Position numbers and translations under genes: made by a program
The notes under the pieces: model-generated
What the model was told of the DNA's origin: nothing
Database searches by the model: none
What the model saw: only the letters and a program-made list of their open reading frames with translations
Shown: piece after piece, positions 15,584-23,980 of the stretch
How the letters are laid out: every line of letters starts with the position of its first letter
Position numbering within the stretch: position 1 is the stretch's first letter
DNA from: Spirochaetales bacterium
GTDB taxonomy: Bacteria > Spirochaetota > Spirochaetia > CADAEX01
DNA: 25,593 nucleotides
Assembly (NCBI GenBank): GCA_024233785.1
Contig: JACKPD010000027.1
Coordinates: 1 to 25,593, forward strand
Reading direction: 5' to 3'

Positions 15584-16792
15584 TTAATTTTCAAGGATTG
15601 TTATTTCAACCCTCCTGTTCTTTTTCCGCCCTTCTTCAGTTGAGTTATCCGCAACAGGTTCGCTTGAGCCTTTGCCCTGTATCCTTATCTGTTTTTCCTC
15701 TCTTACGCCCAGAGACAGCAGATACTCTGCGACTGCTCTTGCTCTCTGGAGGGAGAGAACCCGTCTCCCCTCTTCACTCCCCGCGAATGCGGTATGTCCT
15801 GTAATAAGAATATCCTGCATCGGATTTTTAAGCAGTATTTCCCCTATTTTTTCAATTTTATGCAGTTCAACATCCATCAGCTCATAAGAGTCGGGCTGGA
15901 ACTGGATATTGTCAATTATTATTTTAACCCCTTCATCAACTTTCTCAACCGCTACGCTGTTAAACCCTGAACTGTCAAGACTTTCTCTCATGTCCTTCGC
16001 AAGAGCGTCCCTGTCCATATCCGCAGATTCAACAACCTCAGCCTTAGCCGTCCCTGTATATTCCACAGAATCACCTGTAGAAAGATCAAGAACAAGGTCA
16101 AATTCTTCCGAGTAGCTGTGCGGCCTGCCTGCCGTGTTGTCCCATTTCAATATCTGGCTTGAATAACCTGTAACCCTTACAGGATAAATTGTCTCTGCAC
16201 GCCCCATCCCTGTAAAACCGGATTTGTGAAAAACACTGTATTTTATACTTATAAAATCAAACCGGCCTGTCTCATCCTTTCCAAGATACTGATATGAAAC
16301 TGTAACCGGGAATTCGTAAGGCTGCGGCAGATGGAAACTTTCCCTGAAATCATGGACCTCGCTTGCTTCAGCGCTCCAGGTATCGCCGGGACGGATATCC
16401 CTTTCAGGAAAGACAGGAACATCCCTGACAACAGGCATATAGTATTTACTGTCAATATCATAAAACCCCCGGCTGTCTCTCCAGAAAAGTGATTCATAAT
16501 CTTCGGTCAATTCATAAGTTGAATATTTCCCGACACTCCTCTCTGATGTCTGGAACCTGCCGTGGAGAAGTCCGCTTCCGTCCTTTGCTTCAAGAGTTTC
16601 AACAGATATTCTGTTCAACAGTCTTGCGCTGTGTGAATATGCCCTGTTTATATAAACATCCTCTTCAACTTCAGATACTATCCTGTATTTTTCTCCGGCT
16701 CTGTATTTATATTCAAAAACATCTGCCGAAGCAGGTATTGAATGAACCAGCAGGATAAGTGCCAGTAAAATATTTATCTTTTTATCAAACAT
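15584..16792 (-). CDS. OmpA-family envelope protein with N-terminal export signal
   Basis: The ATG at 16792 has a strong AGGAG 5 nt upstream and is preferred over the in-frame ATG at 16810. The 402-residue protein has a signal peptide (about 1-23, cleaved near SAD), a beta-rich domain of unknown function (about 24-275), and a C-terminal OmpA peptidoglycan-associated domain (about 285-402) with the motifs ITGHTA, LSLQRARAVAEYLLSLGV and NRRVEI. The Asp that in OmpA contacts diaminopimelate (GHTD) is Ala335 here, while the partner Arg (Arg350) is kept. The N-terminal half is not a classical eight-strand OmpA barrel that I recognise. The likely location is the periplasm or outer membrane. ftsH follows at about 130 nt. 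Confidence 0.85.
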   Translation of the reverse strand: MFDKKINILLALILLVHSIPASADVFEYKYRAGEKYRIVSEVEEDVYINRAYSHSARLLNRISVETLEAKDGSGLLHGRFQTSERSVGKYSTYELTEDYESLFWRDSRGFYDIDSKYYMPVVRDVPVFPERDIRPGDTWSAEASEVHDFRESFHLPQPYEFPVTVSYQYLGKDETGRFDFISIKYSVFHKSGFTGMGRAETIYPVRVTGYSSQILKWDNTAGRPHSYSEEFDLVLDLSTGDSVEYTGTAKAEVVESADMDRDALAKDMRESLDSSGFNSVAVEKVDEGVKIIIDNIQFQPDSYELMDVELHKIEKIGEILLKNPMQDILITGHTAFAGSEEGRRVLSLQRARAVAEYLLSLGVREEKQIRIQGKGSSEPVADNSTEEGRKKNRRVEITILEN

Positions 16793-16826
16793 ATTTACTC
16801 CTAACGGCATAACTTCGGCTGTTTTA

Positions 16827-16855
16827 TTGACAAATCTCTAAACAGAGACTATTTT
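16827..16855 (+). promoter_or_regulatory. Sigma70-type promoter of the DEAD-box-derived gene
   Basis: A perfect TTGACA (16827-16832), a 17-nt spacer and TATTTT (16850-16855; 4 of 6) lie 32 nt before the TTG start codon. The site sits in the 95-nt divergent gap that also serves the OmpA-like gene. Confidence 0.55.
16835..16848. repeat. Short inverted repeat between the -35 and -10 boxes
   Basis: TCTCT (16835-16839) and AGAGA (16844-16848) form a perfect 5-bp inverted repeat with a 4-base centre, inside the spacer of the promoter. The placement is that of a repressor or activator operator, but the arms are short and low in complexity. Confidence 0.3.
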
Positions 16856-16887
16856 TTAATTATAAGTTACATCATCAGGAAGATATA

Positions 16888-18096
16888 TTGCATCAATCAA
16901 AACTTACAGAAGATAATGAAAATTACAGGAAGATAATTGAAAAAGCGGGATTCAGGGGTCCAAATCAGTTTCAGAAAAAGCTGATTCCTGCATCTCTTGA
17001 TAACAGGTACATAATTGCAGAAACAAGCGAAGGGTGCGGGAAAAATCTCGGAATAGCTGTTTCTGTAATACTTCAGACCAATGCTTCACTTTCAGGGCTG
17101 AAGTTCTTAATAATTGCATCATCTCCGGATAATGTAAAAAAAATAAATAATATTTTCAAAAAACTCTTTTCAAAAAAAATAACAAATCTCACGGTAATTG
17201 CAGCAAGTTCTGAAACAAACATCAAAAAAGATTATAATCTGCTGCGCAAACAGCCTGATATTTTTATCGGCACACCTGACAGAATAATTGACCATATAAG
17301 AAGGGATAACATATCCTTCGAAGGAATACAGGGCTGTATAATCGAAGACAGCTGCATAGATGACCTTTACGGATTTGAAAAAGATATTGAGTTTATATTT
17401 TCAAAGCTCAGCGGAAAGCAGTCTTTTATGGTGCTTACAAAAAAAAGAGAGCACGCGTATTCATTTTACCATTATTTTAAAAAACCGGTAATTATTAAAA
17501 TTGAAGATAAAGAAGCAGTGATGACAGAAAAAAAATCAATCGAAAGCGGCTATATAAAGAACATTACAGATCAGATTAAACAAAGCCCTGATATTAAGGA
17601 ACTTGCAGACATTAAAAAATTGATTAAAAAAAATGTCCCCTTTTTTATGAGAGGCTATTTTGCGGCCTTTCTGCTCCGGAAGCTTTATGACGGAACTCCG
17701 TTGTTTGAAAGAGAAAAGACAGCTTCAGGCGAATACAAAACCCTTTTTATTAATGCTGGAAGAAATAAGGGGTTTTTTATAAAAGATATTTCAAATATCT
17801 TCTCTTCATCCGGCCTTGCGGATAAAACAGATGTAAAGAACATAAAAGTTCTTGATAATTATTCATTTGCAGATGTCACATCAGAGAGAGCAGACAAAAT
17901 AGTTCAAAACCTGAACAATACTGTATTTAAAGGGAAAAAACTAAGCATCAGCCTTGCCAGAAGCACAAGAAGCAGTAAAGCACCGGACAGGAGCGCTTCA
18001 TACAGGAAAAGACCGGGACGTTCAGCTGCTGCGGGCGGCCGTTCTATGCAGGCCGGTCCGCCGTCGAAAGGACAATCAGGATTATCTGCTGAGTGA
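16888..18096 (+). CDS. Degenerate DEAD-box protein: RecA1-like domain plus DbpA-type RNA-binding domain, no RecA2
   Basis: The 402-residue protein starts at TTG with AGGA upstream. Residues about 14-205 resemble the first RecA domain of DEAD-box RNA helicases: a Q-motif-like GFRGPNQFQKKLIP (21-34), Walker A position TSEGCGKN (46-53), and motif Ib GTPDRIIDHI (128-137). The key residues are lost. The last Walker A Thr is Asn53, motif II DEAD reads EDSC (153-156), and motif III SAT reads LTK. The second RecA domain, with motifs IV to VI, is missing; only about 75 residues lie between. Residues about 283-358 (TLFINAGRNKGF..., NYSFADV, GKKLSISLAR) match the DbpA/CsdA RNA-binding domain. The tail is Arg/Ser/Gly-rich. 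It is likely an RNA-binding protein without helicase activity. Confidence 0.8.
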   Translation: MHQSKLTEDNENYRKIIEKAGFRGPNQFQKKLIPASLDNRYIIAETSEGCGKNLGIAVSVILQTNASLSGLKFLIIASSPDNVKKINNIFKKLFSKKITNLTVIAASSETNIKKDYNLLRKQPDIFIGTPDRIIDHIRRDNISFEGIQGCIIEDSCIDDLYGFEKDIEFIFSKLSGKQSFMVLTKKREHAYSFYHYFKKPVIIKIEDKEAVMTEKKSIESGYIKNITDQIKQSPDIKELADIKKLIKKNVPFFMRGYFAAFLLRKLYDGTPLFEREKTASGEYKTLFINAGRNKGFFIKDISNIFSSSGLADKTDVKNIKVLDNYSFADVTSERADKIVQNLNNTVFKGKKLSISLARSTRSSKAPDRSASYRKRPGRSAAAGGRSMQAGPPSKGQSGLSAE

Positions 18097-19265
18097 TAAA
18101 ATAAACAGATATGTTATTACGGCATTAACCGCCATCCCGGCACAGAATACCGCAATTGATATATACTCATAAATTCTTGATTTCTTTCTGCATTCCCTTG
18201 AAAGATCTGCAGGGTTTCCCTCTATTATGATGTTTTCAATGAGCGGGTCCGAAGGAGTTTTACCAGCCTGAAAAAAGTAATAATAGTCAGGTCCTGATAT
18301 CATGTTTTTATTCAGAACAGATGAGCTTCTGATCTTTACATTACCGCTGCCGCATAGCCTGGCAGCATCTTCCTGGGAATCCAGCATTCTGAAGCAGTAA
18401 TTTATCCCTTTCTCAGGATCCCTGCAATATTCGCTTCCGTTAAAATGGTCTCCGCTGAAAAACCTGGCGGCAGCTTTAAAAGGTCTCTTTCCGCTCTGAA
18501 AAATCGCGCTTTCTTCCAGAAATGCCTGTATGAAAAAAACAGAATGACTCCCGGCGGGAAAAGCGGCATAAAAGGGACAAGACTTAATAAGAGGGTAATT
18601 TTCGGCAAAAAGTAAACCCGGTATTGAATAGAGGTAATAGGCGATCAGAAAAAGTGAAAATGAACCTGCGATTAGTGAGACAGGAGTATAGGTGTTCCAG
18701 AATTCATTTCTGTGTCTACCAGCCCAGACTCCTCTTCTAAGAAGGGTATCAGGATTGCCGTCATAAATAAGAAATGTAATATTATCATTACCGGAAGATT
18801 TAAAAATAGCTTTCCCTTTTCAAGGAAAGAGGGTCCGCATACCATAACATCTGTCTGCTGAGAGAGAGAATGAAATCTTTCCCATTTAAGTACCTGCGGC
18901 ATTTCATCAATTATTATTTCACTGTTATCTTCGTAAATATCATTTTCCTCTTCTGTATGAGAAAAGGCCGGTATTAAATATATTTTAACCTTTTCATATC
19001 TACTGAAACAGTAAAATTACCGCTTCTAAGCCATACTTCATATTCATTCTGTATTGCTTCAAGAGATCCGAAAAATTTATAGGTGCCTGTATATCCCGAG
19101 ACTCCGGCAGTACGGGCTTTCTGAAATCAATAACAGGAACTGAGGAGGAGGCAATGATTTTTTCCCTGAATTCCCTCCATTCCCTTCTTGCGATGAACGC
19201 GCCTGTTCCGGAATCATTAAATAGAAAAGAATTGTTATTGATAAGACAAATATCAGATAAAACAT
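18082..19265 (-). pseudogene. Unknown membrane protein gene interrupted by four one-base frameshifts
   Basis: Five consecutive open segments in shifting frames join into one protein if one base is restored at each of four sites: the A3 at 19219-19221, the A5 at 19071-19075, the T4 at 18983-18986, and the T/C runs at 18811-18820 (plus strand). The result is exactly 396 codons with no other stop. The reconstructed protein has an N-terminal hydrophobic anchor (MFYLIFVLSITILFY), about 180 residues probably outside the cytoplasm, one or two membrane segments near 18640-18700, a soluble part, and a last membrane helix (about 18085-18160). The longest single open stretch is 18819-18082, with no ATG/GTG/TTG start before 18387. 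The ATG follows the upstream stop by 1 nt. I do not recognise the family. Confidence 0.75.
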
Positions 19266-19266
19266 T

Positions 19267-19653
19267 TCAGGCGGTAAGATTCAGCAATGAACCAGGTTCG
19301 TATATACCCTGATAATAACCGGAATTCGCCGAACCAAGGCGGTTCCTAAGCTCTCCGGAAAAACCGGTAATAAGGTGTTCAACATATGCATTGCTTTTAT
19401 TTTCAAGATCAACGCTTATATCCCTGCTTTTAATTTTACTGATCTGATCGATAAGGGTATCAAGCTGTTTAAGCCGGGTTAATGAAACACTGCCGCTGCT
19501 GCGAAAAGACGGTACTCCTGTTATATGCTTTAATGACGCATATCCGCCCAAAGGGTTATTTACCTGTACAGCAATCCTTCCCCCTGAATAAGCAGCCCTG
19601 ACAATATGTGTAAAAGGGATTGAAGAATTTGAAACAGCCGAAATTGTTTCCAT
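19267..19653 (-). CDS. Small hypothetical protein, 128 residues
   Basis: The gene has an AGAGGA ribosome site 4-5 nt before its ATG and codon use like its neighbours, so it is real. The product is soluble: no signal peptide or membrane segment, a Gly/Ser-rich N-terminal half (about 1-55, IVRAAYSGGRIAVQV), a helix at about 58-75 (LTRLKQLDTLIDQISKIK), and a Tyr/Gly-rich C-terminal end. It lies 48 nt downstream of the dksA-like gene and its stop is 1 nt from the start of the frameshifted membrane-protein gene, so the two are probably co-expressed. I do not recognise the family. Confidence 0.75.
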   Translation of the reverse strand: METISAVSNSSIPFTHIVRAAYSGGRIAVQVNNPLGGYASLKHITGVPSFRSSGSVSLTRLKQLDTLIDQISKIKSRDISVDLENKSNAYVEHLITGFSGELRNRLGSANSGYYQGIYEPGSLLNLTA

Positions 19654-19701
19654 TTTTATCCTCTATAGAGAATATCGGCTGTTTTAAAATGTTTATTATA
19701 A

Positions 19702-20058
19702 TTATCGGTTCATTTTCTCATCTGAGGTTTTACAGGCTATACACATAAGGGCATAAGGAATTGCGGTAAGCCTTTCTTCAGGAATCTTTTTACCGCATTT
19801 CATGCAAAGGCCGTATCTTCCGTTTTTTATTCTTGACAATGCGGAGTCAATAAGCCTTAGCCTTTTAATATCCTGAGAGCTGACTGTTTCAAGCATTTTT
19901 CTGTCAATATCATCAGCTGCAATATCGACAAGATCTTTAGGGTCTATGTCTTCAACAAGCGACTTGAATGAATCGTTTTCTGATATCAGGTTATTGATAA
20001 TTTCTTCTTTTAAGTCAAATAATGCCTTTTCCATCCGTTCCTTAAATTCATTATCCAT
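19702..20058 (-). CDS. dksA: DksA/TraR-family zinc-finger transcription regulator
   Basis: The 118-residue form starts at ATG 20058, which has GAGGGT 5 nt upstream; an in-frame start at 20100 has no such site. The N-terminal two thirds (about 5-80) is a coiled coil with the acidic tip DLVDIA (42-47), matching the D-x-x-D-x-A pattern that DksA inserts into the RNA polymerase secondary channel. The C-terminus has a complete zinc finger, Cys85-x2-Cys88 and Cys106-x2-Cys109. Known role: with ppGpp it adjusts initiation at rRNA and biosynthetic promoters. It is shorter than E. coli DksA (151) and longer than TraR. It is divergent from infA. Confidence 0.88.
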   Translation of the reverse strand: MDNEFKERMEKALFDLKEEIINNLISENDSFKSLVEDIDPKDLVDIAADDIDRKMLETVSSQDIKRLRLIDSALSRIKNGRYGLCMKCGKKIPEERLTAIPYALMCIACKTSDEKMNR

Positions 20059-20132
20059 AAATACCCTCAACTTTTTCAATTTCAGATTGGTAATTTGCAC
20101 AATTTCTCATGTAATGTCAACCTTATTCTTTG

Positions 20133-20161
20133 TTGACAAAGGATTTTTATTAAAATATTAT
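20133..20161 (+). promoter_or_regulatory. Strong sigma70-type promoter of infA, with a mirrored -35 box
   Basis: A perfect TTGACA (20133-20138), a 17-nt spacer and TATTAT (20156-20161; 5 of 6) precede infA, with a predicted start near 20168. A second TTGACA reads the other way at 20120-20115, 12 bp away. It would be the -35 box of dksA, but its -10 (CAAATT) is poor. Confidence 0.75.
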
Positions 20162-20199
20162 AGAACTGATTTATAAGTAGAATTAAAGCTGGAGGGAAC

Positions 20200-20418
20200 T
20201 TGGCTAAAGAAGAAGCAATTGAAATCGACGGTATTGTAAAAGAATCTCTACCCAATACATTGTTCAAGGTAGAACTGAAAAACGGACACATCATTATGGC
20301 CCATCTTTCCGGCAAAATGAGAAAATTCTATATCAGGATTGTACCTGGTGATAGAGTAAAAGTTGCATTATCCCCTTATGACCTTACAAGAGGAAGAATA
20401 ATATACAGGGAAAAATAG
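20200..20418 (+). CDS. infA: Translation initiation factor IF-1
   Basis: The 72-residue protein is full-length IF-1, a single S1/OB-fold domain: the start AKEEAIEIDGIVKESLPNT, the core FKVELKNGHIIMAHLSGKMRK, and the end VKVALSPYDLTRGRIIYR all match. IF-1 binds the 30S A site and assists IF-2 and IF-3 during initiation. The start codon is TTG, backed by GGAGGG about 5 nt upstream; no ATG is available at that point. It has its own promoter. It faces the Smr gene tail to tail with no gap, so a separate terminator is not visible. Confidence 0.97.
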   Translation: MAKEEAIEIDGIVKESLPNTLFKVELKNGHIIMAHLSGKMRKFYIRIVPGDRVKVALSPYDLTRGRIIYREK

Positions 20419-20805
20419 TTATTTCAGAATAACCCATCTGGAACCTGATCCGCCGTTTTTATTGTCAGGAATGCCTGTAATTCCGGCGAAAGGACACTCT
20501 TTTAATACTTTATCAACTACACCGCTCAAAACTGACCCTTCAGGTGAATGAAGGCCTTTTCCATGTATGATCTGGACTTTTGTCATCCCTTTATCTTTAC
20601 AATCAGAGAGAAATTTCCATAAAGCTTTTTCAGCTTCAGCTGACGTCAGTCCGTGCAGATCTAGCACGTCCTGTACATGCATTTTCTTAAGCTGTTTTAT
20701 TCCTGTAAATCTTTTTTGTCCGGACCCGGGACTGCGTTCTCTATCCTTATCAGGATATTTTGCGTTCTTTTTTTCCCATGTTTCAAGTACATCGCCAAAA
20801 TTCAT
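20419..20805 (-). CDS. Smr-domain protein (possible nuclease)
   Basis: The 128-residue protein has a charged N-terminus (about 8-40) and a C-terminal Smr domain (about 45-128), with the LDLHG motif (48-52), HGKGLHS (81-87) and the glycine-rich GGSGSRWVIL end. Smr domains occur in MutS2 and as stand-alone proteins and act on RNA or DNA, often as endonucleases. Which substrate this one uses cannot be told. It starts 4 nt after the batD stop and so looks like the last gene of the Bat operon. The ribosome site is weak, which suggests coupling to batD translation. Confidence 0.88.
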   Translation of the reverse strand: MNFGDVLETWEKKNAKYPDKDRERSPGSGQKRFTGIKQLKKMHVQDVLDLHGLTSAEAEKALWKFLSDCKDKGMTKVQIIHGKGLHSPEGSVLSGVVDKVLKECPFAGITGIPDNKNGGSGSRWVILK

Positions 20806-20809
20806 GATT

Positions 20810-22428
20810 TCATTCCAATATAATGTTTTTTTTGTCTATCCAGCCTTCTTCTTCCCTCTCAGGAAGTTTAATGAGATAAAAACTGTCCTTGCTGTCAATA
20901 ATTCTGACTTTGGTTTTTTCCACAAGTGTTGTTTTTATATTTCCGCTAATTTCCGGGATTGAATAGACAGGTACATTGCTGCCGCTGTCTGACTTCAGTT
21001 CGCCGTATAAGGGCGGGGAAAAGACTAATCTGTAAAATAAAAACAGGGCTGCCGCGGCAGTTGATAAAATTACAGGAACAATAAATATTTTCCCCCCCGT
21101 TTTCCTGCTTATAAAAAAAACTGCAGGAACCAGTAAGAGAACAAATATAATTACCATTATTTTAATGACAACTTTCCCCTGGAACAGAGGTGCCGGACTG
21201 TCCGGTAATATATCAGAAGGTACAGGAGTATTATACAAAAAATCAATCTCTTTTTTTACGCCCGGCGCTCTTTTAAAGCCCATACCCGGAGGAAGTTTAA
21301 AATAGCTTTCTTCAAACCAGGTAAAATCCGGAATTGTCAGTATCAGTTTTTCCGGAGTTAAATTTTTGTTTACAGGGTTTTTAATTCTTTTGAGCTGGCA
21401 GGTTGTTTCCCGGTAACCTCTGAACAGTTTTCCCTCCGGAGCAATGTCAGACTGGTCCTTAATTAAAGTTAATTCAGCAAATTCCGGATTATCTGTAAAG
21501 GGGAGCGGCATATTTATTCCAAAAAAATTACCTCTTCCTGTTATTTTAAGCTTTATGACAATAGGCTTGTCATCTGAAATTGTATTGTCAGATATTTCAT
21601 ATTTATAGATAATATCACCTATAGCTCCGGTGCCGCTGTCTGTTCCCGGGGCCTTATCAATAAATACCGGAATTCCCTTAAGAACTGTCCGGTAGCCGGC
21701 TGACCCTTTGGAAAGAAATATTTCTACATCAGGCAGCAGTGTCTCTCCAGGTTTTATGGCTGTAAAAATATGATCATGAAAAGAAACATCATAGATTTCT
21801 CCGGTCATTACCTCTTTAGCAAAAAGCTGTTTTTCATTTTTTTCCCCTGAACTTGATATTTTTCTTACATAGCCTTCCTGTTTTTGTTTGACAGCTGTCT
21901 CAATCATCAAATCTGAAGTTTCAATGTTTTCAATAATAAACTGAAGAGGAATAATTTCGCCTGGAAAATATTTATCATCAGGAATGTTCCACTTTATAAT
22001 CGGGGGAACTTTATCAAAACGCCCCATTATCTGAAAAGTGTTTGCAGCGGTAATAAATACAGGGATTGTCAAATGTGTCTTTTCTTCAGTATTGACTTTA
22101 AAGCTTTCAATTATAAACCTTCCCTCTTTTACAGGAAGCAGATAGTAATCAACAATTGAGCCGTTTCTTCCCGGTCTTATGAAAGGCCCTTTAACAATTG
22201 AAAGCCCTCAGGTATTGAAGGAGCGGTTATTGAAAATTGTGCCGGCGCCAACTCAGGAATAAGGATACTTAGCTTAAACTCTTCATTGACAAGGAAAGAT
22301 GTTTTTTCAAGTATTATCTGCCCGATATATTGATCGGCAGAGATAAAAAAATTTAACCCAAAAAATAAAAAGAGCGCGGCTACCAGTCTTTTTTCTTTGC
22401 GCTCTCCTCTCCTGCAGCATCCTGCCAA
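20810..22428 (-). CDS. batD: BatD-like membrane protein, with one internal frameshift
   Basis: The gene begins at TTG 22428, backed by GGGGAGG 7 nt upstream, with a signal peptide (hydrophobic LVAALFLFFGLNFF). The first frame stops at 22177. The second is open from just below a TGA at 22208-22210 down to 20810. Restoring one base in the C3 at 22205-22207 joins them (SIPEG then LSIVKGPFIRPG) into 540 codons. The reconstructed protein has repeated beta domains as in BatD/oxygen-tolerance proteins (RGNFFGINMPLPF), a membrane pair at about 21040-21170, and a C-terminal SH3-like domain (KTKVRIIDS...EEGWIDKKNI). It is presumed to work in the envelope with BatA and BatB. A frame-naive reading would start at TTG 22072. 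Confidence 0.85.
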
Positions 22429-23054
22429 AATGGGACCTCCCCTGAAAACATGAAATCAAGTAATTTATCTGTGCTCTCTTTTTTAATGTGTCCTTTATTT
22501 TTACCATCGCCGTCAGCGTCCGGATTCGATTCTGAAAACGCAGTTTTACTGCCGGCTTTCTTCCTGCTCTCCTCTTTAAGCATTAAAAGCGAAAGCTCAA
22601 GATTCCGGATTAATTTTATATCACTATTATCAATTAGAACAGCATTTTTGAAAAAACCTGCCGCATTTTCATAGTCGCCCCCTGCATATGCAAGAGAGCC
22701 CAGTTCATAGTTTATTCTGAATTCCAGCGATTTGTCTCCCCCGTGGACAATAGATCTAAGTTTGTTTTCCGCGCTGTCTGTTTCACCTATTTCCCTGTAT
22801 ACCGAGGCAATATTAAAATCAACATACCTGTCGACACCCTCATTCTGTCCTGTTTTTTTCGATACGGATGCCCGTCCGAAATCCGCGAGAGCTTTTCCGT
22901 ATCTGCCTTTTTGGGCAGAATATATTCCCGAGAGATTATCATAACAGGCTTTTGGATATGAGCATGAGAAAAAGAGGAAAAGCAGAGGTAAAACAGCGGA
23001 TAACTTTATAAAACGGTCCGCGGAATTATTCCATGTCATATAATACCCCGCCAT
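22380..23054 (-). CDS. TPR-repeat lipoprotein of the Bat operon (BatC/BatE-like)
   Basis: The 224-residue protein has a signal peptide ending in a relaxed lipobox (LFLFFSC, Cys31), which spirochaete-type signal peptidase II sites allow. TPR helices follow at about 40-160 (YSAQKGRYGKALADFGRA, YELGSLAYAGGDYENAAGFF), then a charged linker and a short C-terminal motif (LLDFMFSGEVPFW). TPR proteins in Bat operons are thought to scaffold the complex. The ATG at 23054 has AAAGG upstream and overlaps the end of batB by 19 nt; an in-frame ATG at 23039 is an alternative. The 3' end overlaps the batD start by 49 nt. Confidence 0.82.
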   Translation of the reverse strand: MAGYYMTWNNSADRFIKLSAVLPLLFLFFSCSYPKACYDNLSGIYSAQKGRYGKALADFGRASVSKKTGQNEGVDRYVDFNIASVYREIGETDSAENKLRSIVHGGDKSLEFRINYELGSLAYAGGDYENAAGFFKNAVLIDNSDIKLIRNLELSLLMLKEESRKKAGSKTAFSESNPDADGDGKNKGHIKKESTDKLLDFMFSGEVPFWQDAAGEESAKKKDW

Positions 23055-23980
23055 TTAATGCCTTTAAGGAAAAGAGCGGCAAGTAAAATCAATATGCCGG
23101 ATGCTGTAAAATACCGGGAAAGATCATTTTCCCCAGCAGTTTCCATTGGAGCCGAAGGGGCATGGATTATCTCATTATATGAAAGAACTCTTGCCCCTGG
23201 AAGATTACCAAGTTCTCCGATCATTTCAAAATCAGGAGTTGACAAGATATCAGAACCTGGAACAGGTGAGGCTGATTTCCTGTCAGGGGGGATTATAAAC
23301 AGAGAAATATTATTATCTCTGATCTTTTTACCTATTGCCTGAGCCGTATCATCAAAGGAACCTTTTTCAGGCTCTTCCCCGTCTGTAAAAAGATAGATTA
23401 TTTTCTCCGTCTTTTCATGGAGAGGAAAGGAAGCCAGTGCCTTTGAAAGCCCTTTCCCGATATCTGTTCCTGCCTGTGAATAAATATCAGGACTGATGCC
23501 GGAGAGAGAGTCAATAACTGCATTATGCCTGTTTTCAGCAAGAGGGATAAGCGTATAAGCGTCTCCTTTGAAAATTACAATACCGGACCGCCCGGTAGTG
23601 CGTGAAATAATTTCGGCGGCAGCTTTTTTACTTTTTTCAAGCCGGCTTTCCCCGTCTCCGTCATCAGAGAGCATGCTTCGTGAAATGTCAAAAACAAAGA
23701 GGGTATCTTTAAGAAATGCGGATGAGAGGCCGCCATCCTCTTTTTTGTTTTTTAAAATAACAAATGGCGAAGATAAAGACAGGATAATCAGGGACATCCC
23801 AAAGCAGTAAAGAACCGCGAGATAGAAATACTTGATTTTAAAAAGAGATGCCGCTTCTTTTTTTCTCCTGTAAACTGTAACAGTATAAAAAAAATCAGAT
23901 CTATCAGTTCCGGTTTTCAAAGCTGTGTAGAAAACTGCGAGAGGCACAAGTAACAGAAGAAGAATTTCCGGATTTTTCAA
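23036..23980 (-). CDS. batB: BatB-like von Willebrand factor A membrane protein
   Basis: This 314-residue VWA protein has membrane helices at about 4-22 and 52-75, then a VWA domain at about 90-270 with a MIDAS metal site (Asp98-x-Ser100-x-Ser102 in FDISRSM), a Thr in AGTDIG and the second Asp in FTDGEE. A final membrane helix is at about 288-307. This is the usual BatB plan: a VWA domain facing the periplasm, held by helices on both sides. It starts at TTG with GGGAG upstream and overlaps the batA stop (TTGA). In Bacteroides and Leptospira, Bat proteins are linked to oxidative stress or envelope integrity, but the exact role is not settled. Confidence 0.92.
   Translation of the reverse strand: MKNPEILLLLLVPLAVFYTALKTGTDRSDFFYTVTVYRRKKEAASLFKIKYFYLAVLYCFGMSLIILSLSSPFVILKNKKEDGGLSSAFLKDTLFVFDISRSMLSDDGDGESRLEKSKKAAAEIISRTTGRSGIVIFKGDAYTLIPLAENRHNAVIDSLSGISPDIYSQAGTDIGKGLSKALASFPLHEKTEKIIYLFTDGEEPEKGSFDDTAQAIGKKIRDNNISLFIIPPDRKSASPVPGSDILSTPDFEMIGELGNLPGARVLSYNEIIHAPSAPMETAGENDLSRYFTASGILILLAALFLKGIKWRGII

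Noticed and set aside
18402..18608. Hydrophobic 68-codon minus-strand frame
   Set aside because: It overlaps the better frame of the reconstructed membrane protein and has no ribosome site of its own. It is an out-of-frame shadow.
19255..19275. TGA readthrough or selenocysteine joining the 128-residue gene to the next open frame, which is in the same frame
   Set aside because: There is an ATG 1 nt past the TGA with a hydrophobic start, and the same-frame match is explained by the first one-base loss at 19219-19221. No selenocysteine element is evident.
18082..22428. Programmed ribosomal frameshifting to explain the broken genes
   Set aside because: No slippery X-XXY-YYZ heptamers with a downstream structure are seen, and four shifts in one gene would be without precedent.
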